This document shows positions 1-21,900 of a stretch of DNA of 64,000 bases, piece after piece; position 1 is the first letter of the stretch, and every line of letters begins with the position of its first letter. The notes beneath the pieces were generated by a model that worked only from the letters and a program-made list of their open reading frames with translations, searched no databases and was not told the origin of the DNA. The position numbers and the translations under genes are program-made. The stretch is from Erpobdella octoculata (Eukaryota > Annelida > Clitellata > Hirudinida > Erpobdellidae), in the NCBI GenBank assembly GCA_963978895.1, contig OZ022240.1, forward strand, positions 41,246,268-41,310,267, given 5' to 3'.

Positions 1-960
1 TTTTGTTATTTGAAAAAGGTTTTAATTACAATTTATGATTATTACAGACGCAGATGTATTAAGAAATATAAAACAAATTTTATTTTTTTGGTTTCTCAAT
101 ATCGGCCTGAAATGTCTGAGAACGTTCTTTTATTTTCCGTGTTTGACAGTGTGTTGTTTTTGTAACCGATATTAATATGGCAAGTTTAGTTAAACAGTTT
201 TCTTGTCGCAAACGGGCCAGCAATGTGTGGACTTGTTTTAAATTTGAAGAAACAGGAAACAAAAATCGGTATCTCGTGGCTTTAGCGAATGGTTCAAAAT
301 GCGACGCACTTGTTGCATCTAAGAATCCGACTAATCTTGAATACCATAATCAAAATCAGCACAAAGAAATATATAATGATATGGTTGAGTTGAAATAAAA
401 TCAATTGAGTGTCAATGCAATTGACCGTCAATTAAGTGTCAATTCAAGCAAGAAGCTTCCAATTGATGGTTAGTTTTATTTTGCTACTTAACTATAAAAT
501 CTTTGATGTGGATGGTATACTTTTAAAAAACTATTTCACGCATTATATTAAAGCTCATCCCCATATGATTACAGCCTACCCTCAATTGAGTTCTAGCGCA
601 AGATCTGATATTGGCACCAGCCTCACAAGCTTCTGTGGACAACTCGTTCAATATGCGTGCTTGGTTAAAAGTAAACCAGGATCTACTTGTTGACATGGAC
701 TGTTAATGTTCATTGTTATATTGAAATAATATATTAGCAGAAAATTCAATCATGTGTCGGAATAAGACAAACTAATAATAACTAAACTAAACTAAATGAT
801 CGAACCAAAACTATATAATAACTGAACTAAACATCATTTAGAAAAACTAAAGCGAAATAACATAGGAATAGTTTTAGTTAAAACTAATTACAATTAAACC
901 TTAAATGATTTTCATAACTAAAATATTACTTTAGTGAACTACAATAATTTCTTTTTTATT
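1..960 (+). mobile_element. non-autonomous hAT element copy A, cut by window edge
   Basis: Internally deleted hAT DNA transposon lying in the intron after exon 2 of gene 1. It keeps a short BED-type N-terminus (177-398) and, further on, a remnant of the C-terminal dimerisation region, with the catalytic core missing. Short AACTAAA motifs crowd the right side, as in subterminal transposase-binding arrays of hAT elements. It is near-identical to the copy at about 29.5-30.6 kb, but lacks 54 bp of the C-terminal region between two GGA triplets near 630. I could not define terminal inverted repeats, so the right limit is approximate. Confidence 0.65.
177..398 (+). pseudogene. BED-finger fragment of a hAT transposase
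   Basis: A 73-codon reading frame starting MASLVKQFSC. The pattern S-x-VW-x-x-F followed by a Cys and N-H-x5-H spacing resembles the DNA-binding BED finger at the N-terminus of hAT transposases. One expected Cys pair is degenerate and the frame stops before any catalytic domain, so it cannot be an active transposase. Copies with small changes occur at 13947-14189 and 29793-30014. Confidence 0.55.
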
Positions 961-964
961 TTAA

Positions 965-1265
965 ACAGTGGCGCCGCTGTTAGCTGTGGTCGTAACTCTA
1001 CAAAAAGTTTTTAATTTTTGTGATTTTGTGTTATTTATTCAGTAGCTATTATTATTGTAATAATAACAAAAGGCCAAACTATAGGGAAACAGAGGTTATC
1101 ATACTAACCAAAGTTGGGGAGAGGGATAGGCTGCATTGTCTGTAACTAATGAAAAACGGTAAATTACCAATACACGCGCCATCCAAAAAATGGCTTTTGC
1201 GACAGCTCGGCCTGTATTCAACGCTTAGACTTTGCAGTTTTTATAAGGTTGATTGTCGACACATT
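965..1265. repeat. unrecognised conserved block in intron 2
   Basis: About 300 bp starting at CAGTGGCGCCGCTG that recur almost unchanged at about 14650-14945 and 30640-30935, always right of the hAT copy in the intron between exons 2 and 3. The block is absent from the matching intron of gene 4. It holds short overlapping frames on both strands and I recognise no product. It is either part of the mobile insertion or a second small element. Confidence 0.4.
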
Positions 1266-1458
1266 TGAAAAAATGTGCAGCATGGTATTTATAAATCAAG
1301 CATTATTTGTATGTGATTAAGAAAGCACAACTGTCAATAAGCTGCAAATTTATAGCTTGCTAATGAAACAATTACTTATTTAAGTGAGTTCAACTTTTAA
1401 AATCATTTAAAATAAAATGAAATTAAAAGATAATTTTATAATAACATTCAATATTTAC

Positions 1459-1794
1459 CACTGGCTGGTCTGTATGTTATACTCACGATTCGATAATAAC
1501 GATTCAATTGATAGGTAATTTTTATACAATTCTGGGCACCGCTATCACACAGAGTGCTTTGTTGAGTTAATTTGTGAAATGGAACTTTAAAAAAAAATAC
1601 AGTTTTGAATTAGATATGTTTGAACAATTATGTAAAAAACTTTTCAAATCACACATAAACAATTGCACAATTTAGTAGTATTTTAAAATTTTAAACTTTC
1701 GAAAGTCTAACTAACCTTTGCACTGAACTGGCAAAGAAGCAATAATTAATATTATAAGTAAAAGAAACAAAAATGAAATTGACTTATTTAACAT
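1459..1794 (-). CDS. EGF/transmembrane array gene 1, exons 1 and 2 only
   Basis: The 5' end of the leftmost member of the array; the remaining exons lie beyond the window start. Exon 1 (1716-1794) begins MLNKSISFLF and encodes a hydrophobic signal peptide ending near VQCK, followed by a GTTAG donor. Exon 2 (1459-1584) encodes a cysteine-bearing segment with LTQQS and QNCIK motifs, with an AG acceptor and a GTAAAT donor. Both exons end in phase 1, as in genes 2-4. Role unknown beyond being the start of a secreted or membrane protein. Confidence rests on identical exon sizes (79 and 126 nt) in genes 1, 2 and 3. Confidence 0.75.
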
Positions 1795-1840
1795 TTTAAA
1801 GCTAAGGTTTGAACGACGGTTTTGAAATGTTTTAGGAATG

Positions 1841-1867
1841 TTTATAAATTGGAACATTTTGACGTCA
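1841..1867 (-). promoter_or_regulatory. core promoter of gene 1 (TATA-like plus CRE)
   Basis: TTTATAAA at 1841-1848 and TGACGTCA at 1860-1867, lying 47-73 bp upstream of the start codon at 1794. The same pair with the same 19-bp offset precedes genes 2, 3 and 4. TGACGTCA is the full CREB/ATF consensus. Function is inferred. Confidence 0.6.
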
Positions 1868-2398
1868 TAAAATGAGCATTATTTTTATTCCAACAACAAA
1901 TAAATTAAAAACGAATTTTTAAAACCCAATGCTTTTATATGTAATTAAAACACAAATTTTGCAATCAATTTTTTCTTATATTACTCTTTTATTTTATATT
2001 AAAGTCGAAATATCTTAATTATATCGAAATATCAAAATTAATTAAAATTAACTAAATTAATTGACTTATTGTAAAACTAATAATTTAATATTGCATTGTC
2101 TTCTATTTTGAGCATGTATGCAAAATTTGAAAAAAATCTATCATCAGGAAGTGAGTCAAAAATTGATTGCAAGATTTGAAACAGACAGAAAAACGAACAG
2201 ACAGACAGAGAAACAAACAGAGACGACGAGTTAATAAAAGCATTGGTAAAAAACACAAATCCTTCTCTAATAAAACTCATAATCATTCAAATCAATTAAC
2301 TTTTTTAATTTTTTGGGTCACTTCGGAGGCTGAAGATCTTTATCAAATAAAATAAACAACTCTACGTATTTTTATTTTAACAAATCCCTACTATTAAA

Positions 2399-2596
2399 AT
2401 GTTTTTGAAATTAAGGAAGCAAATGTTTGTGAAAAAAACTCAAACAATTTTAATTGTTGCATATTTATTTATACAGCTATTACGGTATTTTAGTGAAATG
2501 ATGCATCATGGATCGCTAGTTTTCATTGTTTTAGCTGTTGCTTTTAAGTTTTATACTAATTTTTACTCATCCATTTTAGATGTTAATCGGATCTAG
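2399..2596 (+). CDS. small hydrophobic ORF, copy 1 of 3
   Basis: A 65-codon frame, upstream of gene 1 and divergent from it, rich in hydrophobic residues (for example LVFIVLAVAFKFY) and ending DVNRI-stop. Two further copies lie at 15908-16087 and 16566-16739. In the shared last 50 or so codons most differences between the copies fall in third codon positions and are silent. I recognise no family. It may be an exon or remnant of a mobile element joined to the GA-rich Helitron tail that follows, or chance conservation in a recent duplicate. Confidence 0.3.
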   Translation: MFLKLRKQMFVKKTQTILIVAYLFIQLLRYFSEMMHHGSLVFIVLAVAFKFYTNFYSSILDVNRI

Positions 2597-2674
2597 GGGG
2601 TGGGGGGGTAACTGAGAGCGAAAGAATGAGTGGGAAAGCGACAGGGAACGGATAGCGACCGGGAGCGGAGTGTG

Positions 2675-3041
2675 TATGTATCTATGTATGTATGTTGTGT
2701 GTATGTATCTATGTATGTATGTATGTATGTATGTATGTATGTATGTATGTATGTATGTATGTATGTATGTATGTATGTATGTATGTATGTATGTATGTAT
2801 GTATGTATGTATGTATGTATGTATGTATGTATGTATGTATGTATGTATGTATGTATGTATGTATGTATGTATGTATGTATGTATGTATGTATGTATGTAT
2901 GTATGTATGTATGTATGTATGTATGTATGTATGTATGTATGTATGTATGTATGTATGTATGTATGTATGTATGTATGTATGTATGTATGTATGTATGTAT
3001 GTATGTATGTATGTATGTATGTATGTATGTATGTATGTATG
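2675..3041. repeat. (TATG)n microsatellite
   Basis: Roughly 350 bp of almost pure tetranucleotide repeat, with interrupting variants at the left end. It is open in several frames on both strands, but the CMYV and YIHT repeat peptides are artefacts. It sits inside the GA-rich Helitron-type tail. Confidence 0.95.
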
Positions 3042-3042
3042 T

Positions 3043-3209
3043 AGAATCGGATCTAGGGGGGAGCTGAGAGCGAAAAAATGAGCGGGAAATCGACAGGGAA
3101 CGGATAACGACCGGGAGCGGGAGCGCAAGCGGGAAGGAAACGGGAGCGAAAAAGAAACGCATTAGGTAAACCTCTAAAAACCCCGGGCAACGCCGGGTTC
3201 CCCCGCTAG
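3043..3209 (+). mobile_element. 3' end of a Helitron-type element with GA-rich repeats
   Basis: GA-rich minisatellite (variants of GAGCGGGAAAGCGACCGG) ends in a small hairpin, CCCGG-GCAACG-CCGGG, followed about 8 bp later by CTAG and a T. This is the 3' signature of Helitrons (hairpin then CTRR, host T). The 5' end cannot be placed. The parallel copy ends at 17416. Confidence 0.5.
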
Positions 3210-4138
3210 TATATATATAAGTCTTCCTGTCTCTCTATCTCCGGTTTCATATAAAGTTGTACAAATTTCAGGTTTTATCAACTACGAGTTTTAGTTTAAA
3301 TTGATTAAAACTCCCATTTTTAAGTGTTGATTATCAAAAAACCGAGTTGTACAGAACTTCGGGTTTGGGTCAAACACCAACAACATTCCTATTGCGCATT
3401 TACGACATATATAAAGATATCTGATTAAAAATTATTTTTTAATCAATAATGTTTTGTTTTTGTAAAATAAAAACACTCTTCATTTTTTGGTTTTTTTTAT
3501 AAAAAAGACGAATAACATCAAATTAACAAACAAACAACAATTACTTAAACACTAAAGCAAATACTGTTAATTTTTTTGTACAGCATAGTCTTTATTTCTT
3601 CTTTCTTAAATACATTTTTTTAAATACATTTTTTATAAATTATTTCTTCTGATTGTTTACAGTTTTAAGAGATTAGAAAAAACTACCTTATTATCAAGAG
3701 CAAATAAGTTTTAAGTTTCAGCACGATTGAATGGCAAAAAGTAATACAATTATTTTTTATCAAGATTTGTTGAAAAATTAAATCAGTTTAATAGTTGAAA
3801 AGGTTTTAAAGATTTTTAAAACAACAAAAACAAATGTTTTGTTATGGTTAAGGTGGCAAGTAACTCTGTGTGATCTCAAAATGTTTTTTCTTTGTTTTTG
3901 ATCAAACACTGTTATTTTTATTATAAAATTATTATTTTATATTTTTATATGTTATTATTAACATTTGATTAAAAATTAAAACATTAAAGACATTAAAGGT
4001 AGAGAACAGCGTAATAAATTTATTCCGGTGTTTTTGATATTCCTAATAGAAAAGTAAAAAAATTAAAAAAACATTGTTATTTATTACTATCAACAATTGA
4101 TAGAAAGTTAAACATTAAAAACCGTTTATTCAACTTAC
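3210..4138. other. gene 2 3' flank where the terminal exon was deleted
   Basis: AT-rich sequence colinear with 17417-18657 downstream of gene 3. Near 3608 about 200 bp present in gene 3 are missing, including the tail exon and its stop codon. No other gene is visible here. Confidence 0.7.
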
Positions 4139-15479
<11,341 letters not shown>

Positions 15480-15525
15480 TTTAAAGCTAAGGTTTGAACG
15501 ACGGTTTTGAAATGTTTTAGGAATG

Positions 15526-15552
15526 TTTATAAATTGGAACATTTTGACGTCA
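15526..15552 (-). promoter_or_regulatory. core promoter of gene 2 (TATA-like plus CRE)
   Basis: TTTATAAA at 15526-15533 and TGACGTCA at 15545-15552, upstream of the start at 15479, with spacing as in genes 1, 3 and 4. Confidence 0.6.
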
Positions 15553-15907
15553 TAAAATGAGCATTATATTTATCCCAACAAAAAACAAAAATTCTTCTCT
15601 ATTAGAACTTTAAATCATAAGAAAACATTTTTGTGAAAACAAATTAAATATGTTTTTTACTTTTTGAGGTCACTGGTAAGGCTAAAAATCTTAATCAAAT
15701 GACATGAAAAAGTCCACGTATTTTTACTCTATCATAAAGCACATTTTTACGTCTAATAAAACTCCTAATCATTCAAATCAATTAAATTTTTTAATTTTTT
15801 GGGTCACTTCGGAGGCTGAAGATCTTAATAAAATAAAATAAACAACTCTACGTATTTTTACTTTAACATAAAGCACAAATCCCTACTACTAGAATTTGGA
15901 ATTATGG

Positions 15908-16087
15908 AAAATAATATTTGTGGAAAAAACTGAAACAAATTTAATTGTTGCTTATTTATTTATACAGCTATTACGGTATTTTAGTGAAATGATGCATCAT
16001 GGATCGCTAGTTTTTATTGTTTTAGCTGTTGCTTTTAAGTTTTATACTAACTTTTACTCATCAATTTTAGATGTAAATCGGATCTAG
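15908..16087 (+). CDS. small hydrophobic ORF, copy 2 of 3
   Basis: Same frame as 2399-2596, ending DVNRI-stop. Most differences from copy 1 in the last 50 codons are silent (for example GCA/GCT, TTC/TTT, AAT/AAC). Function unknown. A run of about 17 G follows at 16085. Confidence 0.3.
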   Translation, partial: KIIFVEKTETNLIVAYLFIQLLRYFSEMMHHGSLVFIVLAVAFKFYTNFYSSILDVNRI

Positions 16088-16164
16088 GGGGGGGGGGGGG
16101 GGCAACTGAGAGCAAAAGAATAAGCGGGAAAGCGACAGGGAACGGATAACGACCGGGAGCGGGA

Positions 16165-16412
16165 GTGTGTATGTATCTATGTATGTATGTATGTGTGTAT
16201 GTATCTATGTATGTATGTGTGTATGTGTGTATGCATGTATTTATGTATATATGTGTGTATGTATCTATGTGTGTATGTATGTATGTATGTATGTATGTAT
16301 GTATGTATGTATGTATGTATGTATGTATGTATGTATGTATGTATGTATGTATGTATGTATGTATGTATGTATGTATGTATGTATGTATGTATGTATGTAT
16401 GTATGTATGTAT
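16165..16412. repeat. (TATG)n microsatellite with variants
   Basis: Tetranucleotide array with TGTG and ATCT variants in its left third, inside the first of two tandem units of about 650-830 bp (15907-16560 and 16566-17416). Confidence 0.95.
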
Positions 16413-16565
16413 CTAGAATCGGATCTAGGGGGGAATTGAGAGCGAAAAAATGAGCGGGAAAGCGCCAGGGAACGGATAACGACCGGGAGCGGGAGCGCAA
16501 GCGGGAAGGAAACGGGAGCGAAAAAGAAACGCATTACGTAAACCTCTAAAAACCCCGGGCAAAAA

Positions 16566-16739
16566 ATGTTTGTGGAAAAAACTGAAACAATTTTAACTGT
16601 TGCTTATTTATTTATTCAGTTATTACGGTATTTTAGTGAAATGATGCATCATGGATCGCTAGTTTTCATTGTTTTAGCTGTTGCTTTTAAGTTTTATACT
16701 AATTTTTACTCATCAATTTTAGATGTAAATCGGATCTAG
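16566..16739 (+). CDS. small hydrophobic ORF, copy 3 of 3
   Basis: Third copy of the frame ending DVNRI-stop, created by a local tandem duplication that joined inside the preceding Helitron-type hairpin (GGGC|AAAAAATG at 16560). The shared C-terminal part is unchanged in protein sequence from copy 2. Function unknown. Confidence 0.3.
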   Translation: MFVEKTETILTVAYLFIQLLRYFSEMMHHGSLVFIVLAVAFKFYTNFYSSILDVNRI

Positions 16740-16811
16740 GGGGGGGGGGCAACTGAGAGCGAAAGATTGAGCGGGAAAGCGACAGGGAATGGATTACGAC
16801 CGGGAGCGGAG

Positions 16812-17039
16812 TTTGTATGTATCTATGTATGTATGTATGTGTGTATGTATCTATGTATGTATATATGTATGTGTGTATGTATGTATTTATGTATGTATGT
16901 GTGTATGTATCTATGTGTGTATGTATGCATGTATGTATGTATGTATGTATATATTTATGTATGTATGTATGTATGTATGTATGTATGTATGTATGTATGT
17001 ATGTATGTATGTATGTATGTATGTATGTATGTATGTATG

Positions 17040-17073
<34 letters not shown>

Positions 17074-17248
17074 TGTATGTATGTATGTATGTATGTATGT
17101 ATGTATGTATGTATGTATGTATGTATGTATGTATGTATGTATGTATGTATGTATGCATGCATGTATGTATGTATGTATGTATGTATGTATGTATGTATGT
17201 ATGTTTGTATGTATGAATGTATGTATGTATGTATGTATGTATGTATGT
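16812..17248. repeat. (TATG)n microsatellite
   Basis: About 435 bp tetranucleotide array with scattered variants. All long frames across it are artefacts. Confidence 0.95.
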
Positions 17249-17416
17249 AGAATCGGATCTAGGGGGGGGAACTGAGAGCGAAAAAATGAGGGGAAAGCGA
17301 CAGGGAACGGATAACGACCGGGAGCGGGAGCGCAAGCGGGAAGGAAACGGGAACGAAAAAGAAACGCATTAGGTAAACCTCTAAAAACCCCGGGCAACGC
17401 TGGGTTCCCAGGCTAG
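17249..17416 (+). mobile_element. Helitron-type 3' end with GA repeats
   Basis: GA-rich repeats, GGGCAACGCTGGG hairpin and CTAG at 17413-17416 followed by T. Colinear with 3043-3209. Confidence 0.5.
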
Positions 17417-17802
17417 TATATATATATATATAAGTCTTACTGTCTCTTTATCTTCGGTTTCATATAAAATTGTACAAATTTCAGGTTTTATCAACTACGA
17501 GTTTTAGTTTAACTTGATTAAAACTCCCATTTCTTAGTGTTGATTATCAAAAAACCGAGTTGTACAGAACTTCGGGTTTGGGTCAAACACCAACAACATT
17601 CCTATTGCGCATTTACGACATGTATAAAGATAACTGATTAAAAATTATTCTTTAATCAATGTTTTGTTTTTGTAAATTAAAAACACTCTTCATTTTTTAG
17701 CATTTTTTTTTATAAAAAAGACGAATAACATCAAATTAACAAACAAAACAAATTACTTAAACACTATAGCAAATACTGTTAATTTTTTTGTACAGCATAG
17801 GC

Positions 17803-17927
17803 TTTATTTCTTCTTTCTTAATTACATTAGCAATTTTTTTTTTTTAAGTTAATTATTTGCCACATTAATCAAACACCTTTAAAACTATATCAACTTTTTG
17901 CTGAATAAGTTTGTTCTATTCTTTAAT
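17803..17927 (-). terminator. polyadenylation signals of gene 3
   Basis: On the minus strand, ATTAAA (17922-17927) lies 25 bp past the stop codon and AATAAA (17803-17808) about 145 bp past it. Either could direct 3'-end formation. Confidence 0.4.
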
Positions 17928-17951
17928 GGCAACACCGGTTAGCCTATAAAG

Positions 17952-18004
17952 CTAAACGTCTCCTGCTGGCCTCTGTGCCTCTCCAGCACGATTGTTTTTT
18001 CTGT
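17952..18004 (-). CDS. terminal exon of gene 3 (cytoplasmic tail)
   Basis: Acceptor GTTTTTCAG, then 53 coding bases ending in TAG. It is entered in the phase left by exon 11 (ATT T|GTAAG), giving Y-R-K-N-N-R. This exon is missing downstream of gene 2. Confidence 0.75.
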
Positions 18005-18857
18005 CTGAAAAACAAAACATTTTAGCTGTAAAAACGTTTTTTTAAATACATTTTTTATAAATTATTTCTTCTGATTGTTTACAGTTTTAAGAGATTTGAA
18101 AAAACTACCTTATTATCAAGAGCGAATAAGTTTTAAGTTTCAGCACGATTGAATGGCAAAAAGTAATACAATTATTTTTTATCAAGATTTGTTGAAAAAT
18201 TAAAACAGTTTAATAGTTGAAAAGGTTTTAAAAATTTTTAAAACAACAAAAACAAATGTTTTGTTATGGTTAAGGTCAACTCAGCCCTTTATTCATTTTT
18301 GGTCAAAAATGAGAATCGGTTTGAGATGGGTTATATTAAATTGCAGTTTATAAACAACGTTCGGGTGGTAGTTAACTGTGTGTGATTAGTGATCTTAAAG
18401 TGTTGGTTCTTTGTTTTTGATCAAACACTGTTATTTTTATTATAAAATTATTATTTTATATTTTTATTTGTTATTATTAACATTTGATTGAAAATTAAAA
18501 CATTAAAGACATTAAAGGTAGAGAACAGCGTAATAAATTTATTCCGGTGTTTTTGATATTCCTAATAGAAAAGTAAAAAAATTAAAAAAACATTGTTATT
18601 TATTACTATCAACAATTGATAGAAAGTTAAACATTAAAAACCGTTTATTCAACTTACAAATTACGGAGCATATAATGGCAATTATTATTCCGCCAAATAC
18701 CAAAGCGAGCATAACTATTATAGCTATATTGCCTCCATCTATTTTCTCAAGCCTTTTATAAGTTGAAATTTCTTCTAATTCCAAAATTTCAGGTTCTGCA
18801 AATGAAAGAGCAAATAAAAAAGCTAAAGTCGTATTTGAAACTAATGAGTTTATATAA

Positions 18858-18937
<80 letters not shown>

Positions 18938-21900
18938 AAGAGGAGAAAAAACTGGAACAGGAAAACGTAAAAGCGACCGGGAGCGGGAAAACCAACGAGA
19001 GCGGAAAAGCGACCGAGAGCAAAAAAGCGACCGGGAGCGGAAATGCGACCGGGAGCGGGAGAGCGAGCGGTAAAGGAAACGAGAGCCAAAGAGAAAAAGG
19101 ATAAAAAAATCCTCTAAAATCCCCGAGCAACGCCGGGTAACCAAGCTAATCTATATATATAAAAATGAATGTTTGTATGTATGTATGTATGTATGTCTAT
19201 TATGCAATGTTACACCATTCCTCCGATCGTAATGACATTTTCACACAACCTTGAGATTTAAGGGAAATCAAATATAGTGAAAAAAATTTGAAATCCGTCA
19301 CAAAATGAGCGGAGCGGAGCGGGTGTGTGAGCGGGAACTATATACATATATACATATATACACATACATATACATACATAAATGAGCGGAAACGGGAACG
19401 GGAAGCCAACTGAGAGCGAAAGATAGAGCGGGAATGGGAAAGCGACCGGGAGCTGGAAAGAGACCGAGAGCGGGAAAGCGACCTGAGCGGAAAAGCGACC
19501 GGGAACGCGACGGGAACGGGAAAGCAGAAAAGGAAACGGGAGCGAAAAAGACGAACATTAGAAAATCTTCTTAAAACCCTGGCAACTCCGGGTGCCCCCG
19601 CTAGCAATAAATAAAAGTTAATATTTTTGAATACTGTTTTTCTTAATCAAAATGATGTTTTACATGAAAATAAAACATTCTAATGTATATTGTCATGGTC
19701 ATTTGAGTTTTAAGATTTTCCAGGTTGAATTTAAAAAATCTTTGCCCTCCCCAAGATTTTGCTGAATCGCCGCCTCTGATTCTCCTCCATCGCTTTTTAT
19801 TCGGGGGTCTAGAGCAGTAGTGTTTTCCGGGAACTTTGTAGGGGTTTGCGCAAACCTCCTGATGTGAATGCAATGGTTCGTGCTAACCCCCTGTTAATCA
19901 GAACAACATTATTTTCAATTCATCTTATTGTTGGTTTTGTGGGCTTACAACGATTTATTGTCTTTTATGTTAATTAGTTCTTTGCTCCTTCTTCCGATGT
20001 TTTTGATTGTTCGACGCCATTGCCTGCTCTGTGCTCGTAACATTATATTCGATTAAGTTTGATAATAATAAACTTCGCAATTTGTTTTTCATAATCTAAC
20101 AGGTTATGAGCCCAGTATACGTGTAAATTGCGATAAAGATAGTCGTTAAGTCAGTTTTCTAAGGTATTCGTCATCGCTCATCCGGGTATTTTTTTTTTCG
20201 AGCGTAAGTTAAACTGAATTTAATAATGACTGAAAGTACAGCTTCGAGAATTACGAAACTAAATAATCATAATTATCAAACTTGGAAGTTTAAGATCGAA
20301 CTTTTGTTGACTAAAGAAGATTTGTGGGATACCATTAGTGAAGACTCGCCGAATCCCACAAACACCGCATGGCAATTGAAGGACCGTAAAGCTAGAGCCA
20401 CGATCGGTTTACTTGTAGAAGACAATCAGCTGAATCTCATCCGGAAGTTAACAACTGCTAAAGAAACGTGGGATGCTCTAAAGAAATATCATGAAAAGTC
20501 TACATTATCGAATAAAGTTAATTTGTTAAAGAAACTTTGTGGGTTAAAGTTGACAGAAACTGGAAATATGGAGCAACATCTGGCAAAAATGGAAGATTTG
20601 ATCGACCAGTTGTCATCACTCGGTGAATCATTTGCTGAACATTTAACTGTTGCATTATTTCTAAGTAGTTTGCCTGATAGTTATGGAACATTAATCACTG
20701 CCCTTGAAACTCGACCTGAGGAAGACCTGACTCAAGAGCTTGTCAAGAATAAACTCTTAGAAGAATATAAGAGACGAACAGAAATGACTACCTCAGTAAC
20801 AGAACATCAGGAACAACAGGCGATGAATGTACATGCTACTCGTGAGAACCAACCAAACGTATCAACAAGAAGATCAACCTTGACATGTTTCTTTTGTAAA
20901 AAGCCAAATCACATCAAAAAAGACTGTAGAAAATATATAGAATGGAAGAAGAAGCACCCTGAACATAAAGTAAAAGCTGTGAAACATTTTACTCAAGTTA
21001 ATGATAAAAGAAATTTTCAACAAGGTTATGATGTTTGTTCAATAGCACGTACAGCTAATATCATCAATTCGTGGTATATAGATTCAGGTGCTACATCACA
21101 CATGTGTGGAGATAGAAATTTCTTTGCAGCTTTGGACAAAAGGCTGAAGGTTGAAGTGGTTCAGGCTGATGGGGGTAAATTAACATCATCTGGTATTGGT
21201 TATGGGTACTTACAGAATTTTAGTCCTGATGGAAATCTCGGTTTGAAAATAAAGTTATTAGATGTGTTGTTTGTTCCAGAATTAAAAGGAAATTTGATAT
21301 CTGTAAAGAAGCTAACCAGTTTTGGATTTGAAGTACATTTCAAAGGAAACACATGTCATGTAATAAGAGATGGTGAAATTATGTTACATGCAGTTGAAGA
21401 AAAAGGCCTCTATGAATTCATCACAACCCAAAAGACATTCAGAGTTACTTGCAATAACATGCCTACAGAATGCATACATCTCTGGCACAACAGGTTGGGT
21501 CATAGAGATACTAATGCCATCAAGACTCTTGCTCATGATTCTGCAGTGAATTTCCATATAAAACCTTGTGAAATTTCAGAAATTTGTGAAACTTGTATCA
21601 AAGCAAAAAAGAGTAGAAAGCCTATTCCAAAGAAATCTGAATCCAAAACAGATGATGTGCTTGACTTGATACACACTGATGTCTGTGGACCAATGTCTAC
21701 CTCAACACCCAGTGGCAACAGATACTTCATGACTATGATTGACGACTACAGTAGATACACAGAAGTTTATTTGTTGAAATACAAATCTGAAGTGTCATCA
21801 AAAATTAAAGAATATGTCAAGTATGTTCAAACAAAATTCAGAAAAACTCCAAAGATAATCAGATCAGACAGAGGAGGTGAATACACAGGAGATGAACTAA

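Noticed and set aside
2593..3162. Long ORFs of YIHT/CMYV repeats on both strands (also 16165-17400)
   Set aside because: Pure (TATG)n microsatellite is stop-free in several frames; no start context, splice support or non-repeat domain.
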